DNA from: Planctomycetota bacterium
GTDB lineage: Bacteria; Planctomycetota; PUPC01; JACPCR01
DNA: 5,706 nucleotides
Direction of reading: 5' to 3'
Assembly (NCBI GenBank): GCA_030740295.1
Contig: JASLXP010000301.1
Span: forward strand, 1 to 5,706
Both the position numbers and the translations under genes were made by a program. Below are positions 1-5,706 of this stretch, one piece after another; positions within the stretch are counted from its first letter, which is position 1; each line of letters begins with the position of its first letter. The notes under the pieces are model-generated. The model was not told the DNA's origin, did not search any database, and was given only the letters and a program-made list of their open reading frames with translations.

Positions 1-735
1 CAGGCAACGGACGTTCAGATCGGAATGGTCGCTTACATCCTGATCCCGGTCATGCTCGATGGCGAGATGGTTGCCTACTCGCGCCGCGCTCATTCCACCT
101 TTTATCAGCAGAACGAAAAGCTTGCCGGCGAGGCGTTCACCGACCACATTCGGAATGACGACATAGTCCATTACCTCCTTGGGGGCGACCTCAAAAAACT
201 GGTGACCCCTGAAACCGTTCCGCCCTTCACACCGGAAGAAGCCGCCCTGCTGACGATCGACTACGGCATCCTGGAACGCTATCTGGGATTCTTCGAAGGC
301 TTTGACATCCTTGTTGCCGACCCGGGTGCCGAGATCGATGTGTTGGCCATGACCGGAAGATTCGACCTCATCCGGGAATACCTCGAGTTCCTGAGAGCCC
401 GTTTTTCCGTGGTGATCACGAGCCTGCACCATGCCGGTGTGACCATTCCACTGCTGGAAGAGGAGAATATCCCTGTCGACGGCTACCTCACTCCCCTCAA
501 CCGTCCCGGGACGTTTATGTTCCCCACCCGTGAGATAGCCATCGATGCGATTCGAAATGCGAACAAACCGGTCATCGCGATCAAGCCGATGGCCGGTGGG
601 CGGAGCCTTGGGCATCAGGCATTCGAGTTCGTGTTCAATGAGATCGGCGCCGCCGCGGCTATGTTCGGAATGGGAACCATCGATCAGGTCAGGGAAACAA
701 CCAGCGCGGCCAGAGAGGTGCTCGGCGCGGCATAA
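1..735 (+). CDS. TIM-barrel protein with aldo/keto-reductase-like C-terminus, 5' partial
   Basis: The frame is open from the first base, so the gene begins left of the window; 244 residues and a TAA stop are visible. The first in-window ATG (base 25) is probably internal, because codons before it also read as protein. No signal peptide or membrane segment is seen, so a cytoplasmic place is likely. Alternating strand/helix texture suggests a TIM barrel. The C-terminal part, with NKPVIAIKPMAGGR near residues 188-201 and GMGTIDQVRETTSAAREVL at 223-241, resembles the end of aldo/keto reductases, where a KPxxGGR strand and a (V/M)GM-S/T-xxQ/E-V helix recur. The catalytic Asp/Tyr/Lys/His of that family would lie mostly upstream and cannot be checked. 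A Rossmann GxGxxG motif is not visible. It could instead be an aldolase-like barrel; substrate unknown. The next gene starts 74 bases downstream on the same strand, consistent with an operon. Confidence 0.55.
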   Translation, partial: QATDVQIGMVAYILIPVMLDGEMVAYSRRAHSTFYQQNEKLAGEAFTDHIRNDDIVHYLLGGDLKKLVTPETVPPFTPEEAALLTIDYGILERYLGFFEGFDILVADPGAEIDVLAMTGRFDLIREYLEFLRARFSVVITSLHHAGVTIPLLEEENIPVDGYLTPLNRPGTFMFPTREIAIDAIRNANKPVIAIKPMAGGRSLGHQAFEFVFNEIGAAAAMFGMGTIDQVRETTSAAREVLGAA

Positions 736-798
736 CGGTTCTGCTGAGGATCTGGACCTGTTGGAATGCCTTGTCAGAACACAGCCAATTCAACGCTC

Positions 799-804
799 AG
801 GAGA
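799..804 (+). promoter_or_regulatory. Ribosome binding site of the amidohydrolase gene
   Basis: AGGAGA lies five bases before the ATG at 810, a near-ideal Shine-Dalgarno spacing. It decides the start in favour of ATG 810 over the in-frame TTG at 771, which has no such sequence in front of it. From ATG 810 the protein opens directly on the first beta strand and the DTHPHL metal motif, as expected for the family. Confidence 0.75.
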
Positions 805-809
805 ACAGG

Positions 810-1640
810 ATGATCATCGTAGATACCCACCCTCATCTTTATTCAGAAGACGACAAGAAATACCCGCCGATCGAAAATCCGTATTGCCCGCCCGAAGGAA
901 CGGGAACGCTCGAACACCTTCGGAGAGAGATGGCGGCCAACCGCGTGAGCAAGGCTGTTCTGATTCAGACGAGCACTTACTATCGTTGGGATCAGCGATT
1001 CATCTGCGACACCGTGGTCGCTGACCCGGAACGGTTCACTGGCGTGGTCACGCCCAGCCCGGACGACCCCCACAGTCCCGATCTGCTTTGGGCATTGGTC
1101 AAACGTCATGGCATCCGCGGCATGCGAAGCATCGTCGCTGCGGATGGACAGTTCGATTGCGATGGAGTTCATCAATTGTGGAAAGTCGCGGGCGAGCTCG
1201 GCGTGGTGGTCAACCCACTGCTCAGCCTCGACAGAGCGGATCAACTTGCAGGTGTGCTCGAACGGTTCCCGGATCAGCCCGTCGTCCTCGATCATTGTCT
1301 GAATCTGAATGTTGGCCCAAACTTCACTCGTACTCTAGACAAAGTCCTCGGGCTGGCGCGCTATCCAAACCTGGTCGCAAAGCTGACCAACATTCCCACG
1401 GGCAGTGCGGAGGAGTTCCCGTGCAGCGACCTTCACGACACCTACCGGCGCATCATCGATACCTACACTCCGGATCGCTGTGTCTGGGGCAGCGCGTTTC
1501 CATGCGAGCTCTGGTGCCCTAAAGTCACCTATGGACAGCATCTTCAAATCTTCACGAATGAACTGGGACTGGACGAAGAAGAAAAGGCGGCCATCCTCGG
1601 CAGAACGGCGATGAGATTATGGTTCGAAGGTCGGGAATGA
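810..1640 (+). CDS. Amidohydrolase 2 family (metal-dependent TIM-barrel hydrolase), variant active site
   Basis: Encodes 276 residues, a usual length for compact amidohydrolase-2 (PF04909) proteins, which hydrolyse lactones or amides or decarboxylate aromatic and small organic acids in the cytoplasm. The HxH metal motif is seen in DTHPHL (H7, H9) straight after the first strand. A further candidate metal histidine is H162 in VVLDHC. Near the C-terminus, where relatives usually carry (W/F)GSD(F/Y)P with a metal-binding Asp, this protein reads VWGSAFPCELW, with A229 in the Asp position. The tail LGRTAMRLWF matches the family's usual ILGxNAxRLF ending. The Asp loss could mean altered chemistry, a metal site of different make-up, or a non-catalytic protein. 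It sits 74 bases after the aldo/keto-reductase-like gene and 91 bases before the large exported protein. The family call is firm; substrate is unknown. Confidence 0.85.
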   Translation: MIIVDTHPHLYSEDDKKYPPIENPYCPPEGTGTLEHLRREMAANRVSKAVLIQTSTYYRWDQRFICDTVVADPERFTGVVTPSPDDPHSPDLLWALVKRHGIRGMRSIVAADGQFDCDGVHQLWKVAGELGVVVNPLLSLDRADQLAGVLERFPDQPVVLDHCLNLNVGPNFTRTLDKVLGLARYPNLVAKLTNIPTGSAEEFPCSDLHDTYRRIIDTYTPDRCVWGSAFPCELWCPKVTYGQHLQIFTNELGLDEEEKAAILGRTAMRLWFEGRE

Positions 1641-1731
1641 ACTGCTTTCTGTGGCTCGACATGGCGAAGTGTCTAAACTGCTTCCCGTCGCGTTTACGCC
1701 AATTCTCACCAGACATGCCTGTGGCGGAACA
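1641..1731. other. Intergenic gap before the large exported protein
   Basis: This 91-base gap separates the amidohydrolase stop from the ATG at 1732. I see no convincing -35/-10 pair, stem-loop with T run, or operator-like palindrome. A weak GGCGG (1723-1727) lies just before the ATG and may serve as a poor ribosome binding site. The large gene may be read through from upstream or have a promoter I cannot recognise; planctomycete promoters and ribosome sites are often weak matches to the E. coli pattern. Confidence 0.4.
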
Positions 1732-1860
1732 ATGAAAAGACCCATCGTGAAATCCCAAAGGTTGCTTCCTCGCTGTGCAGAGAATCTCATTGCCTGCCGT
1801 ATGGTCTGGCTGGTGGCGTTGTCTCTGGCCTGTGCCCTTCCCCTTACGGTGGTTGGTGGT
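1732..1860 (+). other. Sec-type signal peptide
   Basis: Residues 1-23 carry several Lys/Arg and form a long n-region. Residues 24-41 (MVWLVALSLACALPLTVV) are hydrophobic, followed by GGE, with likely cleavage around residue 42-43. C34 sits inside the hydrophobic core and lacks a lipobox, so a lipoprotein is unlikely. Export fits the downstream CxxCH motifs, because heme c is attached outside the cytoplasmic membrane. The exact cleavage site is inferred. Confidence 0.75.
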
Positions 1861-4800
1861 GAACTGATTGTTGATCCTGCCTCGCCCAATGTGATCGACT
1901 TTCCTGCGCAGGAAGCGAAGTTCGTGCGCTTCGTTATTCGGGAGGCAGCGGGCGCGCCATGCATTGATGAGTTAGAGGTGTATGAGCCTGATTCTGATAA
2001 GAATCTCGCGCTGGCGGAGAATGGCGCAAAGGCGAGCGCGTCTTCCTGTCTGCCGGGCTATGCGATCCACCAGATTCCTCATCTTAATGACGGACGCTAC
2101 GGCAACAGCTTCAGTTGGATTGCGGCCAGCTCGTCAAACGAGTGGGCGCAGATCGAGCTGCCGAAGCCAGCTCGTATCGACCGGGTGGTCTTTTCACGGG
2201 ATCGCAAAGGCAGGTATCGGGACCGTCTGCCGACCACGTTCGAGGTACAGATTTCGAGTGATGGCCGAGACTGGCACACCGTCAAGAAGGTAGGAAAGAC
2301 TCACATCGTTTCTGTCGAAGAAAGACTCCTCCTGCCAAACAAGGCGATCTCATTGGACTTCCCCGAGCAGAGGGTGAAGTTCGTGCGGCTGGTCATTCGG
2401 AAGACTAACAACGGGTCTCCTCCCTGCGTGGATGAATTGGAAGTCTACGGCAGCGACCCGAAGAAGAATCTTGCATCAGCATCGGCCGGCGCCACGGCGA
2501 GCGCGTCGTCTTCTCTGAAGGGCCACGCCATTCACAAGATCGAACACCTCAACGACGGCAAATACACGAATGCTCACAGTTGGATCGCTGAGGCCGTATC
2601 GAGCTGGACCCAGGTCGAGCTTGTCCAGCCGACCACAGTTCAGCGGGTCGTGTTCTCTCGTGATCGCGGGGGGACCTACAAAGATCGCCTGCCCACGGAT
2701 TTTGAGATCCGGACCTCGCAGGACGGCCGGCAGTGGACTCCGGTGAAGAAGGTGATCGCCTTGAGGAATGTCACCATCGACAAGCCAGTTGCAGGCGAGT
2801 CACCCACGGATTGGGCTTACCGGATCGCTTCCACCATTTCGGACAATCTGCGGAAAGCTGCCAACGAATTGCTCTCCAAAATTGAAACGGAAGATGATGT
2901 CCGGCCGATGCTCGACCTGCTTCAGTTGGACCGGCAGCGGAAGGCCATGGAGAAGCGACTTACGGTGGAATTCAATCCTGCGGCAATACGGCGCGCTGTG
3001 GCCGATCTTAAGTCGTCCTTTCCGGCCCGGTATAAGCTGCCACCGGATTTCGAGAAGCAGTTGAGCATCCACGAGAAACGTCTGCCTGAGCTGCTCCGTC
3101 ACCTCAGCGAAGGCGACGCGGACCAGGTGAAACAGGCCATGACTGCCTGCGAGGGAATCATCGCTTCTCAAAGAGCCGCGTTGCTCTCTAATCCTCTTCT
3201 CAATTTCGATGAGATTCTTGTCCTGAAGCGAAGGACGCCCGGCTCGAAACGGGGACACGTCTATTGGCAGTGGGGACAGAAATACGGAATGACGGTCAAC
3301 TGGTCTTGCGACTTTCGGCCAAAGAATCCACCGGTTGCCCCCTGGTGGAAAGATGAGCTGGTTGCGTTCTCACTCAAAGGAGAACAGAACGCTTTCAGGA
3401 CGATCTTCCGACCCAAAGCCGGCCTCATGATTCAGCACCCGGAGCTTCACTTCGACGCGGGCCGGATGCTTTTCACCATGCCCGGGTCGAAGGGCGCGTT
3501 CCAGGTGTTCGAGGTCGGCCTCGACGGCACAGGCCTGCGGCAGATCACAAACGATACGGGGCCGGACGTGGACAACGGCGACCCCGTCTACCTTCCGGAC
3601 GGGCGGATCATCTTCAATTCCACGCGCGGGTTCCAGGCCGTGCCGTGCGAGGACGGAAACTCGTACGTCTCGAACCTCTGCATCACGAATGCGCGCGGCA
3701 TGAGCACGCGCATGTTGACCTTCGATCAGGAGAGCAACTGGTACCCGACCTTACTGAACAACGGTCGCGTCCTTTACACGCGCTATGAATACGCCAACGT
3801 CAGCCACCAGTTCGGACGCCTGCTGTTTCACATGAACCCGGACGGAACCGGGCAGACAGAGTATTACGGCAGCAATTCGTACTGGCCGAACTCGGTCTTT
3901 TACGCACGGCCCATTCCAGGCCATCCCACCATGGTGATCGGAGTTGTGTGCGGGCACCACGGCCCCAATCGAACGGGCCGGCTCGTGCTGTTCGACCCCG
4001 CACGGGGCCGCCGTGAGACCGAGGGCGCCGTGCAGACCATTCCAGGTTACGGCAAGAAGGTCGAGCGAATTGTCCAGGACGTTCTTTACGGCAACGACTG
4101 GCCGAAGTTCGCGCATCCCTGGCCCCTGAGCGATAAGTACTTTCTCGTCTCCGCACGCCTGCACCCGGAGCAAGTTGAATACGGGCTTTACCTCGTCGAC
4201 ATCTTTGACAATATCACCGAGATCTGCCGGCTTCAGGATTACTCCCTCTTTGAGCCGCTCCCTCTACGGAAACGTAAAGCTCCGCCGGCCATCGCCGATC
4301 GGGTAAAGCCGAAAGAGAAAGAAGCGACCGTGGTCCTGACCGACGTGTATCAGGGTCCGGGCCTGCAAGGCGTGCCACGCGGCGCAGTAAAGAAACTGCG
4401 GCTGTTTTCGTACAACTTCATGTATCGCGATACCCGTAGACGAGGTTTCGGTCATCTGGCGACTCCGGGCGTCGACGGACCGTGGGAACCTCGCTACATC
4501 CTGGGCACCGTACCGGTCGCAGCGGACGGCTCCGCTCTTTTCAAAGTTCCTGCCAACACTCCGATCTCGGTCCAGCCCCTGGATGAAGAGGGGCGCGCTT
4601 TGCAGGTCATGCGCAGTTGGTTCACTGCGATGCCCGGTGAAGTCATGTCATGCGTGGGATGCCATCAGCCGCAAAATGCCGCTCCGGCGGCGAAGACGAG
4701 TATCTTGCCAGGTAAGGCTGACAGCATCAAGCCCTGGCGCGGCCCGCCCCGCGGCTTCGACTTCGAGTTGGAGGTGCAGCCAGTCCTCGACAAGTTCTGC

Positions 4801-5706
4801 GTCGGGTGTCACAGCGGCAAGCAGCCGGGGCGTCCCGATTTCGCCAGAAAATCAGAGAAGGAAAAACTCCGCATCAACACCGAGTATCACCGGAAAACCC
4901 AGAGCAGCATCAGGACGATTTTTACTCCGTCCTTCATAGCTCTGCATCCCTACGTTCGCCGGCCACACGCGGAGAGCAATTACAGCACTCAGGCCGCAGG
5001 TGAATACTACGCGGACACCAGCGCGTTGGTCCAACTGCTGAAGAAAGGGCATCACAACGTGAAGCTGGACGAAGAATCCTGGGACCGGCTCTACACCTGG
5101 ATCGACCTGGGTGCGCCCGACCATGGCTCGTGGAAAAACAGCGAATGGGGAGCTCCGGGCAACTATTACGAGCGCCGTCTGGAAATGCTGAAGCGATTCG
5201 CCAACCGGACCGATGACGTAGAGTGGTTGCCGCCCGCGTCTGAAAAGATACCGGGCTACATTCAGCCGCCAGCGGAGGAGAAGGCCATCGCTCGGATCGA
5301 CTGCCCGAACTGGCCTTTCGACGCGGCCGAAGCCCGGCGGCGGCAGGAGTCGGCAGGTCTGCCGGAAACCGTGTCTTTAAGCCTGACAGACAGTCGCAGA
5401 ATGGAGTTCGTCCTCATTCCGCCCGGCGAGTTCCCGATGGGAACCTCCGACGGCCCGGCGGACGAGCGGCCCGTGGCGCGTGCCCGGATTGGGAAGCCCT
5501 TTTACATGAGCTGCCACGAGGTAACGAACGAGCAGTTCCGCGCTCTCGTCGATCCCAACCACAACAGCGGCCACGTCGCCTGGCGCAGCATCGATTGGCG
5601 AGGCGAGGGCTATCCCCTCTCCGGCGCAACTCAGCCGGTAGTGCGAGTCTCATACCGCCAGGCCATGGAATTCTGCAGAGCTCTTTCGGTCAGCTCCGAA
5701 AAGACA
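1732..5706 (+). CDS. Exported multidomain protein: discoidin-like repeats, HzsA-like diheme core, SUMF1 domain; 3' partial
   Basis: One frame of 1325 codons without a stop, cut by the right edge. In order: signal peptide (about 1-43); two discoidin (F5/8 type C)-like repeats (55-187 and 208-341); a mostly helical, charged stretch (360-484); an HzsA-like region opening with NPLLNFDEILVLKR (488-501), with TolB/PD40-like blades such as PDGRIIFNSTR (622-632), VLTDVYQGPGLQGVPRG (868-884) and the run up to MRSW (960-963); two CVGCH heme c motifs (974-978, 1023-1027); conserved tail motifs DTSALVQLLKKGHH (1095-1108) and WDRLYTWIDLGAPDHGSW; then a SUMF1 domain from about 1224. It resembles proteins catalogued as HzsA-related in planctomycetes; these are not true hydrazine synthases and their reaction is unknown. 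Export plus heme c implies a place outside the cytoplasmic membrane. ATG 1732 is preferred since it supplies a positively charged n-region; ATG 1801 would leave none. Confidence 0.85.
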   Translation, partial: MKRPIVKSQRLLPRCAENLIACRMVWLVALSLACALPLTVVGGELIVDPASPNVIDFPAQEAKFVRFVIREAAGAPCIDELEVYEPDSDKNLALAENGAKASASSCLPGYAIHQIPHLNDGRYGNSFSWIAASSSNEWAQIELPKPARIDRVVFSRDRKGRYRDRLPTTFEVQISSDGRDWHTVKKVGKTHIVSVEERLLLPNKAISLDFPEQRVKFVRLVIRKTNNGSPPCVDELEVYGSDPKKNLASASAGATASASSSLKGHAIHKIEHLNDGKYTNAHSWIAEAVSSWTQVELVQPTTVQRVVFSRDRGGTYKDRLPTDFEIRTSQDGRQWTPVKKVIALRNVTIDKPVAGESPTDWAYRIASTISDNLRKAANELLSKIETEDDVRPMLDLLQLDRQRKAMEKRLTVEFNPAAIRRAVADLKSSFPARYKLPPDFEKQLSIHEKRLPELLRHLSEGDADQVKQAMTACEGIIASQRAALLSNPLLNFDEILVLKRRTPGSKRGHVYWQWGQKYGMTVNWSCDFRPKNPPVAPWWKDELVAFSLKGEQNAFRTIFRPKAGLMIQHPELHFDAGRMLFTMPGSKGAFQVFEVGLDGTGLRQITNDTGPDVDNGDPVYLPDGRIIFNSTRGFQAVPCEDGNSYVSNLCITNARGMSTRMLTFDQESNWYPTLLNNGRVLYTRYEYANVSHQFGRLLFHMNPDGTGQTEYYGSNSYWPNSVFYARPIPGHPTMVIGVVCGHHGPNRTGRLVLFDPARGRRETEGAVQTIPGYGKKVERIVQDVLYGNDWPKFAHPWPLSDKYFLVSARLHPEQVEYGLYLVDIFDNITEICRLQDYSLFEPLPLRKRKAPPAIADRVKPKEKEATVVLTDVYQGPGLQGVPRGAVKKLRLFSYNFMYRDTRRRGFGHLATPGVDGPWEPRYILGTVPVAADGSALFKVPANTPISVQPLDEEGRALQVMRSWFTAMPGEVMSCVGCHQPQNAAPAAKTSILPGKADSIKPWRGPPRGFDFELEVQPVLDKFCVGCHSGKQPGRPDFARKSEKEKLRINTEYHRKTQSSIRTIFTPSFIALHPYVRRPHAESNYSTQAAGEYYADTSALVQLLKKGHHNVKLDEESWDRLYTWIDLGAPDHGSWKNSEWGAPGNYYERRLEMLKRFANRTDDVEWLPPASEKIPGYIQPPAEEKAIARIDCPNWPFDAAEARRRQESAGLPETVSLSLTDSRRMEFVLIPPGEFPMGTSDGPADERPVARARIGKPFYMSCHEVTNEQFRALVDPNHNSGHVAWRSIDWRGEGYPLSGATQPVVRVSYRQAMEFCRALSVSSEKT
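1894..2292 (+). repeat. Discoidin-like repeat 1 (protein-level tandem repeat)
   Basis: Codes for residues 55-187. It opens with KFVRFVIRE and PCIDELEVY (C77), continues with NLALAENGAKASASS and HLNDGRYGNSFSWI, and ends with RVVFSRDRKGRYRDRLP and SSDGRDW. It aligns over its whole length with the next repeat, roughly 60% identical by hand count with one or two single-residue gaps. Discoidin-type modules usually bind carbohydrate or other surface ligands. The repeat begins with what is normally the last strand of such a domain. Confidence 0.8.
2353..2754 (+). repeat. Discoidin-like repeat 2 (protein-level tandem repeat)
   Basis: Codes for residues 208-341, offset 153-154 residues from repeat 1. 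Matching landmarks are KFVRLVIRK, PCVDELEVYG, NLASASAGATASASS, HLNDGKYTNAHSWI, RVVFSRDRGGTYKDRLP and SQDGRQW. The canonical discoidin order (NLA ... DELEVYG) is met by residues 91-240, which bridge the end of repeat 1 and the start of repeat 2. After residue 341 no further FVR/DELEVY strand is seen. Confidence 0.8.
3193..4665 (+). other. HzsA-like beta-propeller and middle domain
   Basis: Residues about 488-978. The opening NPLLNFDEILVLKR, propeller-like blades (VFEVGLDGTGLRQIT at 592-606, then PDGRIIFNSTR), GHHGPNRTG (about 741-748), HPWPLSDKYFLVS, and the run GTVPVAADGSALFKVPANTPI leading to MRSW and the first CVGCH match, as I recall the family, the hydrazine-synthase-alpha-like middle region. 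In anammox HzsA this region holds a propeller followed by a heme domain. Boundaries are approximate; the functional parallel is by homology only. Confidence 0.7.
4651..4665 (+). other. Heme c attachment motif 1 (CVGCH)
   Basis: Residues 974-978. Both cysteines would form thioethers with heme and H978 would be the proximal ligand. It follows the PGEVMS segment that ends the HzsA-like middle domain. From memory of the Kuenenia HzsA structure, an unusual Tyr four residues after the motif His ligates the first heme; here that position is N982, so that special ligation seems absent. Confidence 0.85.
4798..4812 (+). other. Heme c attachment motif 2 (CVGCH)
   Basis: Residues 1023-1027, preceded by FELEVQPVLDKF, a lead-in like that of planctomycete cytochrome c domains (PSCyt1-type, VxPxLxxxCxxCH). 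It lies 49 residues after the first motif. Distal ligand candidates downstream are H1107, H1108 and H1131, in motifs that look conserved in this family; which one binds cannot be told from sequence. Confidence 0.85.
5401..5706 (+). other. SUMF1 / formylglycine-generating-enzyme domain, N-terminal part
   Basis: From residue 1224, MEFVLIPPGEFPMGTSDG, then DERPVARARIGKPFYM, HEVTNEQFRALV (E1263-N1266) and QPVVRVSYRQAMEFCRALS follow the standard SUMF1/EgtB/PvdO (PF03781) order. The expected next motif, RLPTEAEWEYA, and the C-terminal copper-binding cysteines of true formylglycine generators lie past the window edge. Whether this domain oxidises a sulfatase cysteine, binds another ligand or is structural cannot be judged here. 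It is joined to the heme region by a linker containing CPNWPFDAAEARRRQ. Confidence 0.85.

Noticed and set aside
771..809. TTG at 771 as the start of the amidohydrolase
   Set aside because: It has no ribosome site, and ATG 810 has AGGAGA at ideal spacing and opens on the family's first strand.
545..1024. Plus-strand open frame of 159 codons spanning the first gap
   Set aside because: It overlaps the ends of two well-supported genes in another frame and its Arg/Ser/Pro-rich translation is typical of a shadow.
1801..1860. Lipoprotein signal with C34 as lipidated cysteine
   Set aside because: The residues before C34 (SLA) do not fit a lipobox, and the hydrophobic core continues well past it.
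2800..3258. Minus-strand open frame of 152 codons
   Set aside because: It lies wholly opposite the large exported-protein gene, and its translation has no recognisable domain.
3751..4173. Overlapping minus-strand open frames of 118-140 codons
   Set aside because: They are antisense to the HzsA-like region; their translations look like GC-driven shadow frames.
3193..4812. A true hydrazine synthase alpha subunit (hzsA) of an anammox bacterium
   Set aside because: The discoidin repeats and the SUMF1 domain are not part of anammox HzsA, the Tyr ligand after the first heme motif is missing, and no hzsB or hzsC gene is seen.
1732..5706. Frameshift or several separate genes in the 4 kb right part
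   Set aside because: Reading codon by codon from 1732 gives no stop, and recognisable motifs stay in the same frame from the signal peptide to the SUMF1 domain.

Overview
The window carries three genes, all on the + strand and closely spaced. The base composition is moderately GC-rich by eye. The large third gene combines modules (discoidin-type repeats, a hydrazine-synthase-alpha-like propeller, CxxCH heme sites, a SUMF1 domain) that I know mainly from Planctomycetota and related Verrucomicrobiota/Lentisphaerota. A planctomycete-like bacterium is therefore the best guess. This rests on protein style, not on a phylogenetic marker.

Layout. 1-735: the 3' part of a cytoplasmic TIM-barrel-type protein whose end resembles aldo/keto reductases; its start lies left of the window. 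810-1640: a complete amidohydrolase-2 family protein with a clear Shine-Dalgarno sequence. 1732-5706: one uninterrupted reading frame of 1325 codons that runs off the right edge. It encodes an exported multidomain protein in this order: signal peptide, two discoidin-like repeats set out of register with the usual domain boundary, a helical stretch, an HzsA-like beta-propeller/middle region, two CVGCH heme c motifs, and the start of a formylglycine-generating-enzyme (SUMF1/PvdO) domain. The two gaps (736-809 and 1641-1731) show no convincing promoter or terminator. No RNA genes, mobile elements or CRISPR arrays were seen.

How the genes may work together. The first two are small-molecule enzymes of TIM-barrel type, probably co-transcribed. 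The third is predicted to act outside the cytoplasmic membrane as a heme-bearing, carbohydrate- or surface-binding oxidoreductase-like protein. No sequence evidence ties its substrate to that of the first two, so a shared pathway is only a hypothesis. The most interesting content is the fusion of an HzsA-like diheme core to discoidin repeats and a SUMF1 domain, together with a probable loss of the usual metal-binding aspartate in the amidohydrolase.
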